Origin: Brachybacterium sp036311905
GTDB taxonomy: Bacteria; Actinomycetota; Actinomycetes; Actinomycetales; Dermabacteraceae
Direction of reading: 5' to 3'
Assembly: GCF_036311905.1 (NCBI RefSeq)
Contig: NZ_JAZDCH010000025.1
Coordinates: 62,001-126,000 of the forward strand
Length of the DNA stretch: 64,000 nt
In this document: positions 7,638 through 15,897 of the stretch, piece after piece
How positions within the stretch are numbered: the stretch's first letter is position 1
Layout of the letters: every line of letters begins with the position of its first letter
Position numbers and translations under genes: made by a program
The notes under the pieces: generated by a model
Databases searched by the model: none
The model's input: the letters and a program-made list of their open reading frames with translations, nothing else
What the model was told of the DNA's origin: nothing

Positions 7638-9449
7638 ATGACCGCACCCACCGATCCGACCCCCTCGCTGCCCGGCAGCGGGACCGTCCCCGATCAGGCG
7701 CCGGGCACGACCCGGCGCGGCTTCCTCGCCCGCGCCGGTCTCGGCGGCGCCGCCCTCGTGGCCGGCTCCGGCGCCCTCGCGGCCTGCTCCGACTCCGGCG
7801 GGAGCGGCGGCGACGGGGGCGGCGGAGCCGACTACGAGCAGGGCAGCGCCCCGCTGCAGGTCGAGCTCGGTCCCGAGATCGAGGGAGTGCTCTACCCCGA
7901 GGGGTATCAGGGGCCGCGGGCCCGGCAGCTCGAGCCCTTCGGGGACGGCGAGACCACCTTCACGATCCTGGGCCGCACCATCCCGGACCTCGACTACTCC
8001 ACCAACTACTACGCCGGGCTCGTCGAGGAGAAGACCGGCGTGAAGGTCGAGTACCTCGAGGTGCCGCTCGGCGAGGACGGCCAGACGAAGGTCAACGCGA
8101 TCCTCTCCGCGGGCGATCTGCCCGACGCGATGATGACCGGCATGAGCCTGTTCAGCACCTCGCAGGTCGCGGTGTACGGCCAGCAGGGCCTCTTCCAGCC
8201 CGTGGACCAGCTCATCGACGAGCACGCCCCGCACATCCGCGAGATGTTCGAGACCTTCCCCGACATGCGCTCGCTGTTCACCTCGCCCGACGGCCGCATG
8301 TACGCCGTCCCGTCGATGAACGACTGCTACCACTGCAAGATCGGCTCCGTCCGCACCTGGTACAACACCGACTGGCTGACCGAGGTCGGGGCAGAGGTGC
8401 CGCAGACCCTCGACGACTTCGACGCCCTGCTCGCGGAGTGGAAGGGCCTGCCCTCGCGGACCTCCTCCTCGCAGCTCGTCACCACCACCTCCGACACCGT
8501 CACGAGCCTGTTCACCTTCTTCCTCGGCTCCTTCCTCGAGATCTCCGCCGACAGCCGCCTGCTGCGCGACGGGAAGGTCACCTGGCTGCCCACCCTCGAC
8601 GAGTACCGCGAGGGGATGATCTGGATCCAGGAGCAGTTCTCGAAGGGGCATTTCGACACCGCGATGTTCTCCGCCACCGAGGACCAGATCAAGCGTCTCG
8701 CCGACGCCCCCGAGGGGCCCCAGCTCGGCGTCACCTACGGCAACTCGCAGGGCTCGTTCAGCTCCGCCGCAGACCCGTCGGATCCCCGCAACCCCGCCGC
8801 GATCATGGTGCCTCTGCCGCCGATGGAGGGCCCCCGCGGCGTGCGCACGACCGACTGGGAGTGGTACTCGATCGGGTCCCCGAACTTCGTCATCACGAGC
8901 TCCTGCCAGGATCCCGTGACGATGATCCGCTGGGCCGACTACCAGTTCGAGCTGAGCCTCACGACCGCGATGGGCCGCGGCCAGGAGGGCCCCGGCTGGG
9001 TGTGGGCGGGCGAGGGGACGCTGGGCATCGACGGCGAGCAGGCCGTCTACGAGGTCGTCCCCGGCAGTACCGAGCTGAAGAACACCGGCTGGTGGGAGTG
9101 GGGCCCGTACTACAAGTCGATGGGCCAGCGCCACGGCGAGGCGGTCCAGGAGGGCACCACCTCGATCGAGCCGTCGCTCTACGAGTCGGCGGCGGCGTAC
9201 GAGCCCTACCGGATCGCCAAGGAGTCCAAGATCCCCGAGCTCGCCTTCGACCTCGACCAGTCTGCCGAGATCGGCGAGATCGAGGCGAACCTCAACCAGC
9301 ACCTCACCCAGAGCTTCGCGAACTTCGGCACCGGGAAGGCCGACGCCTCGAAGGACGCCGACTGGACCGCCTTCGTGGAGACCTTCTCGTCCATGGGGCT
9401 CGAGAGGTATCTCGAGATCACGCAGTCGGCGTACGACGCCCAGGCCTGA
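7638..9449 (+). CDS. Extracellular sugar-binding lipoprotein, LplA type (copy 1)
   Basis: A 603-residue solute-binding lipoprotein. The N-terminus carries a twin-arginine-like TTRRGFLARAG segment and a lipobox GALAAC, so it is probably exported by Tat and anchored by a lipidated Cys, followed by a Gly/Ser linker. Domain body is the large family-1 binding fold. A CYHC pair (NDCYHCK) lies in the central region, as in other LplA-type proteins. It shares its layout and many stretches with the next gene (for example PEGY, LFQP, QLIDE, CYHC, VRTW), so the two are paralogues from tandem duplication. It would present sugar to the two permeases upstream. Confidence 0.92.
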   Translation: MTAPTDPTPSLPGSGTVPDQAPGTTRRGFLARAGLGGAALVAGSGALAACSDSGGSGGDGGGGADYEQGSAPLQVELGPEIEGVLYPEGYQGPRARQLEPFGDGETTFTILGRTIPDLDYSTNYYAGLVEEKTGVKVEYLEVPLGEDGQTKVNAILSAGDLPDAMMTGMSLFSTSQVAVYGQQGLFQPVDQLIDEHAPHIREMFETFPDMRSLFTSPDGRMYAVPSMNDCYHCKIGSVRTWYNTDWLTEVGAEVPQTLDDFDALLAEWKGLPSRTSSSQLVTTTSDTVTSLFTFFLGSFLEISADSRLLRDGKVTWLPTLDEYREGMIWIQEQFSKGHFDTAMFSATEDQIKRLADAPEGPQLGVTYGNSQGSFSSAADPSDPRNPAAIMVPLPPMEGPRGVRTTDWEWYSIGSPNFVITSSCQDPVTMIRWADYQFELSLTTAMGRGQEGPGWVWAGEGTLGIDGEQAVYEVVPGSTELKNTGWWEWGPYYKSMGQRHGEAVQEGTTSIEPSLYESAAAYEPYRIAKESKIPELAFDLDQSAEIGEIEANLNQHLTQSFANFGTGKADASKDADWTAFVETFSSMGLERYLEITQSAYDAQA

Positions 9450-9507
9450 GACCGCCCCGCCCCCGACCGTGCTCCCCTTCCACCCCTTCACCCCCTCGGA
9501 GACCACC

Positions 9508-11256
9508 ATGACCACGTCCACCCCCGCCGCCCTCCTCGACCGCCGGCGCCTGCTGATCGGCCTCGGCGCGCTGCCCGGCGTCGCCGCCCTCGCCTCCTGC
9601 TCGGGCGGCGGATCCAGCGGATCCGGCGGCGACGTCCCGCAGGCGGAGTACGTGCAGGGCTCTTCCTCGCTCAAGCTCGAGCTCGGCCCGGAGATCGACG
9701 GCGTCCCGTACCCGGAGGGCTATGTCGGCCCGAAGGCACGGGAGTCCGAGCCCTTCGGCGACGGCGCCGAGTTCACGATCCTCACCCGGAGCGAGACGAA
9801 CCTCGACCTCGCGAAGAACACCCACTCCCTCTATCTGGAGGAGAAGACGGGCGTGAAGATCACCTACGAGACCGTGCCCCAGGGCGAGGAGGGCGCCCCG
9901 AAGGTCAACGCGGTCATCTCGAGCGGCGATCTCCCGGATGCGCTCATGCTCGGCCCGGAGTGGATGGGCGGCTTCACGAAGGCGCAGCTGTACGTCTACG
10001 GCCAGCAGGGGCTCTTCCAGCCGCTGGACCAGCTGATCGACGAGTACGCCCCGCAGCTCCAGGAGCTCTTCGAGCAGAACCCGGACCTCCGCGCGACCTG
10101 GACCGCGCCGGATGGCGTCATGTACGCGATGCCCGCTGTGAACCAGTGCTACCACTGCGCCTCGTCGGCGGTGCGGACCTGGGTCCACCAGCCCACGCTC
10201 GACAAGGTGGGGATCAGCTCCCAGCCCACGACTCTCGACGAGTTCGAGGAGATGCTCATCGCGTTCAAGGGCTCCGACCCGGCGTACCGCCCGTTCAGCG
10301 GCGAGAAGTCGACGCCCCCGTTCGGGCTGATCGGCGCGGCGTTCCTGGACATCGGCGTCAACTGGCTGCGCCGCGACGGGGACCAGATCGTGTACACGCC
10401 GGTCGACGAGAAGTTCCGCCAGGTGCTGATCACGATGCACCGCTTCGTCGCCGACGGCCTCCTCGACCCGAACGCGTTCACGCAGGACGGCGACCAGCTC
10501 AAGCGCCTCACGATGGATCCCGCCGGCTCGAAGACCGGCGTGGTCCAGATGGGCTCCCAGGGTGGGTTCGCCGACATCGACTACTCCGACCCCGCGGCGC
10601 GCTACCGCGAGTTCGTGCCGCTCGCCCCCTTCAAGGGGCCGAACGGCGATCCGATCATCCCCTGGAACGAGTCCCACGGCGATGCGACCGGCCTCGTGAT
10701 CACGAACGCCTGCGAGGATCCCGCGATGCTGGTCCGCTGGGCCGACTTCCAGCTGGGCCTCCTCCCCACCCTCGAGATGCGCCTCGGAGTCCTCGAGGAG
10801 CAGTGGACCTGGGCGAGCCCGGACGACCTCGGCATCGACGGGAAGAGCGCCGTCTACACGAAGATCCCCCAGGGTGAGGACGGCCCCTCGAACCTCACCT
10901 GGCCCGAGTTCGGCCCCTACAACCTGGGGATGGACGTCCGGCACGGCGAGGCGGTGGACCCCGAGAGCTCCATCGAGCCGATGCTCTACGACGCCGGCAA
11001 GCTGTACGAGCCGTACCGCAACGACCTCTCGGCGGTGTTCGCGAGCCCCTTCTTCGACGCGAACCAGTCCGCGGAGATCGGCGAGCTGCGCACCAACATC
11101 GACAGCGCCTTCGCACAGGTGTCGACGCAGATGGTGCTCGGCGACCTCGACCCGAACGACGACGCCGACTGGGAGACCTACGTCGCCTCGATCACCAATG
11201 CGGGCCTCGAGCGCTACCTCGAGGTCCTCACCGAGGCGGACCGCGAGCGCGCCTGA
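9508..11256 (+). CDS. Extracellular sugar-binding lipoprotein, LplA type (copy 2)
   Basis: A 582-residue paralogue of the preceding binding protein. The signal is RRRLLIGLGALPG followed by a lipobox ALASC, then a Gly/Ser linker. Conserved stretches with copy 1 run along the whole length, including NQCYHC and the C-terminal DWETY/GLERYLE region. The start at 9508 follows CGGAGA; a start at 9469 would put a proline-rich stretch before the signal peptide. Keeping two divergent binding proteins for one permease pair suggests related but different ligands. It ends the operon before a strong hairpin. Confidence 0.92.
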   Translation: MTTSTPAALLDRRRLLIGLGALPGVAALASCSGGGSSGSGGDVPQAEYVQGSSSLKLELGPEIDGVPYPEGYVGPKARESEPFGDGAEFTILTRSETNLDLAKNTHSLYLEEKTGVKITYETVPQGEEGAPKVNAVISSGDLPDALMLGPEWMGGFTKAQLYVYGQQGLFQPLDQLIDEYAPQLQELFEQNPDLRATWTAPDGVMYAMPAVNQCYHCASSAVRTWVHQPTLDKVGISSQPTTLDEFEEMLIAFKGSDPAYRPFSGEKSTPPFGLIGAAFLDIGVNWLRRDGDQIVYTPVDEKFRQVLITMHRFVADGLLDPNAFTQDGDQLKRLTMDPAGSKTGVVQMGSQGGFADIDYSDPAARYREFVPLAPFKGPNGDPIIPWNESHGDATGLVITNACEDPAMLVRWADFQLGLLPTLEMRLGVLEEQWTWASPDDLGIDGKSAVYTKIPQGEDGPSNLTWPEFGPYNLGMDVRHGEAVDPESSIEPMLYDAGKLYEPYRNDLSAVFASPFFDANQSAEIGELRTNIDSAFAQVSTQMVLGDLDPNDDADWETYVASITNAGLERYLEVLTEADRERA

Positions 11257-11290
11257 GCGCCACCCGCGAGCGGAGCCCGGCTCCGAAGAC

Positions 11291-11325
11291 AGCGCCCCCG
11301 TCCGGTCCGTCCGGGCGGGGGCGCT
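11291..11325. terminator. Bidirectional intrinsic terminator
   Basis: A 15-bp stem (11291-11305 with 11311-11325, one G-T pair) and a five-base loop lie between the convergent binding-protein operon and the second fucosidase. The symmetry allows it to work in both directions. Confidence 0.8.
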
Positions 11326-11343
11326 GCGTCGTCCCGAGCGGGC

Positions 11344-12630
11344 TCAGCCCGCGTCCGGCCGCTCGGTGCTCGCGGCGTAGAAGTCGCCGAGGTCCGGCAC
11401 CGGCGCCCCGGTCGCATCGTGCACGAGCACCTGCTCGAGCACGGGCTCGTCCCCGTCGATCTCGATCACCAGCTCCGAGAGCGTCCGCGCCTCCCCGAGC
11501 TGGTGGATCCGGCGCACGCCGACGGTGAGGCCCTCGGCGAGCATCTCGCCGTCGGCCGTGCGGACGCGGTGCCCGCGCACGCGCTGGCCCTCCTCGAGCC
11601 GTTCGCGCAGCTCGACGTGGTCGAGACGGGTGCCCTCCGGCAGACGCACCCGCACGGCCCCGTCGGCCTGACCGAGGATCTCTCCGGTCACGGGCCGCCC
11701 GAATCGCTCCTCGAGCGCCTGCGCGAGCTCCTCGACGCGGGCCGCGTCGGCCGGGTCGATCCGGCCGCGGCGGTCCGGGGGAATGTTCAGCAGCAGGTTC
11801 GCCCCCAGGCCGATCGAGCGGTCGTGGATCGCGAGGAGATGGGGCAGGGACTTGGGCTCCTCCCCCTCCTGCCAGAACCAGCCCTTGCGCAGCGACACGT
11901 CGCACTCGGGCGGGAGGTACCGCGGGGCGTCCCGCTCGATGGTGTCCTCGTCGTAGTTGTTGAGGTCAGCGCTCGTGGTCACGTACTCGACGGGGTCCGC
12001 GGCGAGGCCGTCCTCGTTGCCGACCCAGCGGATCGTCGCGGGGCCCATGTTGAAGACCATCGCCTGCGGCTGCAGCTCCTCGATGAGCTCCCCGATCCGC
12101 TCCCAGTCGTACTCGCGGCCCGCGGAGCCCGCGCCGTCGAACCAGAGCTCATGGAGCTCGCCGTAGTCCGTGCAGAGCTCGCGCAGCTGGGCGAGATAGA
12201 GCTCGTCGTACGCGGCCGGGTCCTCGTACCGGGGATCGTGACGGTCCCACGGCGAGAGGTAGAGGCCGAGCTTCATGTCGTGGCGGGCGCAGGAGTCCGC
12301 GAGCTCGCGCACGAGATCGCCGCGTCCCTGCCGCCACGGGGAGGAGGCGACGGAGTAGTCGGTGGTCGCCGTCGGCCACAGGCAGAACCCGTCGTGGTGC
12401 TTGGCGGTGAGGACCACGTAGCGGGCGCCGAGCCGCGCGGCGGTGCGCACCCACTCGTCGGTATCGAGATCGGAGGGATCGAAGATCTCCGGGGACAGCG
12501 TCCCATCGGACCATTCGAGGCCCGCGAAGGTGTTGACGCCGACGTGGAAGAACACGCCGAGCCCGTCCCGTTGCCAGGTGAGCTGGCTGGGAGTCGGGGC
12601 GAGGAGGGGAGGATGTGCAGCAGTGGACAT
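11344..12630 (-). CDS. Alpha-L-fucosidase, glycoside hydrolase family 29 (second)
   Basis: A 428-residue GH29 enzyme. Visible family features are GVFFHVGVNTF, TAKHHDGFCLWPT, LGLYLSPWDRH and the nucleophile Asp in ELWFDGAG. There is no signal peptide. The ELWFDGA form and the WPT motif separate it from the fucosidase in the fucD operon, so the two may split substrates by linkage (family subgroups differ in alpha-1,3/1,4 specificity). It is transcribed alone, away from the DUF624 gene, with a candidate operator in the shared 81-bp gap. Confidence 0.92.
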   Translation of the reverse strand: MSTAAHPPLLAPTPSQLTWQRDGLGVFFHVGVNTFAGLEWSDGTLSPEIFDPSDLDTDEWVRTAARLGARYVVLTAKHHDGFCLWPTATTDYSVASSPWRQGRGDLVRELADSCARHDMKLGLYLSPWDRHDPRYEDPAAYDELYLAQLRELCTDYGELHELWFDGAGSAGREYDWERIGELIEELQPQAMVFNMGPATIRWVGNEDGLAADPVEYVTTSADLNNYDEDTIERDAPRYLPPECDVSLRKGWFWQEGEEPKSLPHLLAIHDRSIGLGANLLLNIPPDRRGRIDPADAARVEELAQALEERFGRPVTGEILGQADGAVRVRLPEGTRLDHVELRERLEEGQRVRGHRVRTADGEMLAEGLTVGVRRIHQLGEARTLSELVIEIDGDEPVLEQVLVHDATGAPVPDLGDFYAASTERPDAG

Positions 12631-12642
12631 GGGCCCATCCCA

Positions 12643-12661
12643 TCAGACATCGGGTGTCTGA
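12643..12661. promoter_or_regulatory. Candidate operator, perfect inverted repeat TCAGACA-N5-TGTCTGA
   Basis: Seven-base arms at 12643-12649 and 12655-12661 flank TCGGG, 13 bases before the fucosidase start. The core ACATCGG recurs at the fucose operon promoter (5396-5402), and AGACATC recurs there on the other strand. This may be a regulator site common to the fucose genes. Confidence 0.45.
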
Positions 12662-12698
12662 GGAAGGGGGCGTCCGGGAATCTCCCCACCCTCCTGTG

Positions 12699-12704
12699 TA
12701 CCCT
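12699..12704 (+). promoter_or_regulatory. -10 box of a leaderless transcript for the DUF624 gene
   Basis: TACCCT lies seven bases before the ATG at 12712, which has no ribosome-binding site. This spacing places the transcription start at or next to the start codon. Confidence 0.45.
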
Positions 12705-12711
12705 GCCTCAC

Positions 12712-13440
12712 ATGGAAGACACCCGCCGCGCCGGCCCGACGGAGATGCCCGGCTGGGCGGTCCGCATGAACGAGGCCATCGAGCTGCTCCTCACCCTCCT
12801 GCTCACCGGGATCATGTGGCTGGCCCTCACCCTCCTGGGACTTGTCGTGCTCGGCATCGGACCGGCGACCAGCGCCGCGGCCGACGTCCAGCTCGCGCTG
12901 CGCGACGGGGAGCGACCCCGCGTGGTCTCGCGCATGTGGTCCACCTGGCGGGAGGAGCTGGTGCGGGGGAACCTCCGGATGCTGCCGCTGCTGCTGGTCC
13001 AGGCCGGTGCCGGCTCGATGCTCTGGACCGTCTCGGCGGGGCTGTCCGACGGGCCGCTCGCCCTGCTCGCGACGGGCGTCCTCGCCGCGGTGAGCGGCGC
13101 CTGGGCGACCGTGAGCCTCGCGGTGATCGTCGCCGCCCCGCGGGTACGCCGTCAGGACCTGCTCGTCACCTGGCGTCTCGCCCTGCTGCTGCCGGGCGCG
13201 ATGCCGCTGCGCTCGATCGGTCTGCTCCTGCTGCTGATGGTGTGGCTCGTGGTGTGCTCCCTCGCCTGGCCGCTCGCCCTGCTGCTCGGGGCGCCGGTGG
13301 CAGTGCTGCTGGCGGTCTCGGTGCTCTCGCGCCGCATCCGCGTGCTGCTCGAGGACCTGGACAAGAGCGCGACGACCCGTGCCGCCCAGGCCGGATCCCA
13401 GAGCGCAGCGCCGGACGCGACCCCGGGTTACGAGGGATAG
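12712..13440 (+). CDS. YesL/DUF624-family membrane protein
   Basis: A 242-residue integral membrane protein with about five to six hydrophobic helices (the first around LLLTLLLTGIMWLALTLLGL) and a short cytoplasmic C-terminal tail. The family is usually found beside LplA/B/C-type sugar importers and glycoside hydrolases, and that context is repeated here. The molecular role of the family is not known. The start at 12712 is the first Met after the stop-free region and fits a leaderless transcript. A much longer in-frame opening upstream is a shadow of the fucosidase on the other strand. Confidence 0.8.
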   Translation: MEDTRRAGPTEMPGWAVRMNEAIELLLTLLLTGIMWLALTLLGLVVLGIGPATSAAADVQLALRDGERPRVVSRMWSTWREELVRGNLRMLPLLLVQAGAGSMLWTVSAGLSDGPLALLATGVLAAVSGAWATVSLAVIVAAPRVRRQDLLVTWRLALLLPGAMPLRSIGLLLLLMVWLVVCSLAWPLALLLGAPVAVLLAVSVLSRRIRVLLEDLDKSATTRAAQAGSQSAAPDATPGYEG

Positions 13441-13524
13441 GCTGGGCGGCACGCCCGCCCGAGGTCGCGCGAGGAGCACGGCTCCACCGCCCCGGGGGTG
13501 ATCTGCGAGCTGGAACGGAGAGAC

Positions 13525-15009
13525 ATGGTTGACCTGGACGTGACGCGTGCCGATGCGGTGCTGATCGGAGGCGGCATCGCCAGTGCCACCCTGGCGGCGC
13601 TGCTGAGCGAGCTGCAGCCCGACTGGAGGATCGTCGTCCTCGAGAAGCTCGACGCCCTGGGCCTCGAGTCCAGCGATGGCTGGAATAACGCCGGCACCGG
13701 CCACAGCGCCCTGTGCGAGCTCAACTACACCCCGCAGGACGTGGACGGCTCGGTGAGCCCCGCGAAGGCGATCACCATCAACGAGCAGTTCCAGGTGTCC
13801 CGCCAGTTCTGGGCGCACCTGGTGGAGAACGACCGCATCGGCGACCCGTCGGCCTTCATCCACTCCGTGCCCCATATGAGCTTCGTGCACGGGCTCGACA
13901 ACGTCGACTATCTGCGCCGGCGCCATGAGGCCCTCACGGCTAACCCCCTGTTCGACCGCATGGAGTTCACCACCGAGCACGCGCGTCTGGCCGAGTGGGC
14001 ACCGCTGGTCGCCGCTGATCGCCCGGTCACCGAGACCATCGCGGCGACCTGGTCGCCCGACGGCACCGACGTCGACTTCGGCAGCCTGACCCGGCTGCTG
14101 CTGGACTTCGCCTCCCGCGTCGGGACCACCGTCTCCACCGGTTCCGAGGTCGTGGACCTCCGCCGCCTCGGCACCGACTGGGGCGTCATGGTGCGTTCCA
14201 CGGCCGACGACTCGGTGCGCGTGCTGCGGGCCCCCGTCGTGTTCGTCGGCGCGGGCGGCAACGCCCTCCCGCTGCTGCAGAGGTCGGGGATCGACGAGAT
14301 CCGCGGCTTCGGCGGCTTCCCCATCTCCGGTCAGTGGCTGCGCTGCACCGACCCCGAGGTGATCGCCCGCCACGACGCGAAGGTGTACGGCAAGGCCGCC
14401 GTCGGCGCCCCGCCGATGAGCGTCCCGCACCTGGACACCCGCTACATCGGCGGGCAGCGCGCGCTCATGTTCGGCCCGTACGCCGGCTGGTCCCCGAAGT
14501 TCCTCAAGACCGGCAGCTACACCGATCTCTTCGCCTCGGTGAAGCCCTCGAACGTGACCCAGATGATGGCGGTCGCCCCGCCGAACCTGGATCTCATGGT
14601 CTACCTCGGCTCGCAGCTCGCGGCGACCCGGAAGCAGCGTTTCGAGGCGCTGCGGGAGTACATGCCCTCGGCCCGCGAGTCGGACTGGGAGCAGGTCACC
14701 GCCGGCCAGCGGGTGCAGGTCATCGCGCCCGACGCGACCAAGCACGGCGTGCTGCAGTTCGGCACGCAGCTGATCACCGCGGCCGACGGGTCGATCGGCG
14801 GCATGCTCGGCGCCTCGCCCGGTGCGTCCACGGCGACCGACATCATGCTCACGATGCTGGGCCGGATGTTCCCCGAGCGGATCGAGGCCTGGCGCCCGAT
14901 GATCACGCAGATGGTGCCGAGCTGGGGGACGCGTCTCTCGGACGACCCCGCGGTCGCCCACCGCTCCCTCGAGCACACCGCCGCCTCTCTCGGCCTCGAC
15001 CACCCCTGA
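13525..15009 (+). CDS. mqo: Malate:quinone oxidoreductase
   Basis: Membrane-associated FAD enzyme that oxidises L-malate to oxaloacetate and passes electrons to quinone, replacing or supplementing NAD-dependent malate dehydrogenase. The 494-residue length matches the family. The FAD-binding loop VLIGGGIASATLAALL is at the N-terminus, followed by GWNNAGTGHSALCELNYTP, an almost invariant Mqo block. GPYAGWSPKFLK and GASPGASTA near the C-terminus also fit. The start at 13525 follows ACGGAG. It lies 40 bases before the lut operon, which also sends electrons to quinone, so the two may be co-transcribed. Confidence 0.96.
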   Translation: MVDLDVTRADAVLIGGGIASATLAALLSELQPDWRIVVLEKLDALGLESSDGWNNAGTGHSALCELNYTPQDVDGSVSPAKAITINEQFQVSRQFWAHLVENDRIGDPSAFIHSVPHMSFVHGLDNVDYLRRRHEALTANPLFDRMEFTTEHARLAEWAPLVAADRPVTETIAATWSPDGTDVDFGSLTRLLLDFASRVGTTVSTGSEVVDLRRLGTDWGVMVRSTADDSVRVLRAPVVFVGAGGNALPLLQRSGIDEIRGFGGFPISGQWLRCTDPEVIARHDAKVYGKAAVGAPPMSVPHLDTRYIGGQRALMFGPYAGWSPKFLKTGSYTDLFASVKPSNVTQMMAVAPPNLDLMVYLGSQLAATRKQRFEALREYMPSARESDWEQVTAGQRVQVIAPDATKHGVLQFGTQLITAADGSIGGMLGASPGASTATDIMLTMLGRMFPERIEAWRPMITQMVPSWGTRLSDDPAVAHRSLEHTAASLGLDHP

Positions 15010-15049
15010 ACCGCCGCGGCCGGACCGCGGCCCGGAAGAAGGACCTCCC

Positions 15050-15844
15050 ATGCGGATCTCCCTGATGACCACGTGCCTGGTCGACGTGATGGCACCCGAT
15101 GTCGCGCGCGCCACGGTGACCGTGCTCGAACGGCTCGGCCACGAGGTGGTGTTCGACAAGCGGCAGACCTGCTGCGGCCAGATGCACACCAACACCGGCT
15201 ACTACACGGAGGCCGCGCCCGTGGTGCGGCAGTTCGTGGACACCTATGAGCCGGCGCTCGAGACGGTCGACGCGATCGTCATGCCGTCCGGGTCCTGCGC
15301 CGGCTGCGTGCGGGACCAGCATGCGCTGGTCGCGCGGCACGAGGGGGACGGGGAGCTGGAGCAGCGCGCCGCCGCGGTCGCCGCGAAGACCTACGAGCTC
15401 TCCGAGCTGCTGGTCGACGTGCTCAAGGTGACCGATGTCGGCGCCTACTTCCCCCACTCGGTGACCTATCACCCCACGTGCCATTCGATGCGCGTGCTGA
15501 AGGTGGGGCCGCGTCCGCTCAAGCTGCTGCGGGCCGTCGAGGGCATCGAGGTGAAGAACCTCCCCGAGTCCGACACCTGCTGCGGCTTCGGCGGCACCTT
15601 CTCGGTGAAGAACGCCGACACCTCCGACGCGATGGTCACCGACAAGGCGAAGAACGTCGTCGCCTCCGGCGCCGAGTTCGTGGTCGCGGGCGACGCCTCG
15701 TGCCTGATGAACATCGGCGGGAAGCTCCGCCGCACCGGGGCGGCTCCGCGCCCCGTGCATCTCGCGCAGATCCTCGCCTCCACCCGCGAGGAGCCCTTCA
15801 TCCCCTCGGAGACGATCCTCGGACGGAGCGCAGCGGTCTCATGA
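15050..15844 (+). CDS. lutA: Lactate utilisation protein A, Fe-S oxidoreductase
   Basis: A 264-residue protein of two CCG domains (COG0247), part of the LutABC L-lactate dehydrogenase complex. Cysteine motifs are QTCCGQMHTNTG, GSCAGCVRDQH, PTCHSMR and DTCCGFGGTFSVKN. A ribosome site GAAGGA precedes the ATG by eight bases. It is the first gene of lutABC. The stop is overlapped by a tiny frame that bridges to lutB. Confidence 0.93.
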   Translation: MRISLMTTCLVDVMAPDVARATVTVLERLGHEVVFDKRQTCCGQMHTNTGYYTEAAPVVRQFVDTYEPALETVDAIVMPSGSCAGCVRDQHALVARHEGDGELEQRAAAVAAKTYELSELLVDVLKVTDVGAYFPHSVTYHPTCHSMRVLKVGPRPLKLLRAVEGIEVKNLPESDTCCGFGGTFSVKNADTSDAMVTDKAKNVVASGAEFVVAGDASCLMNIGGKLRRTGAAPRPVHLAQILASTREEPFIPSETILGRSAAVS

Positions 15845-15897
15845 GCACGGTCGGTCGACGAACTGCGGGGAACGAGCGGGAGGAGATGACCCGATGA
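15841..15897 (+). CDS. Possible 18-codon coupling mini-gene between lutA and lutB
   Basis: The frame 15841-15897 encodes MSTVGRRTAGNEREEMTR. Its ATG overlaps the lutA stop as ATGA, and its stop overlaps the lutB start as ATGA. CGGAG lies upstream. The lutB ribosome site AGGAG lies inside it. It may be translated only to keep ribosomes moving from lutA to lutB, or it may be chance. No family is recognisable. Confidence 0.25.
   Translation: MSTVGRRTAGNEREEMTR

Noticed and set aside
13444..13460. Hairpin GGGCGG/CCGCCC between DUF624 and mqo as a riboswitch or terminator
   Set aside because: Only a 6-bp stem with no T-run, and such short GC palindromes are frequent by chance at this base composition.
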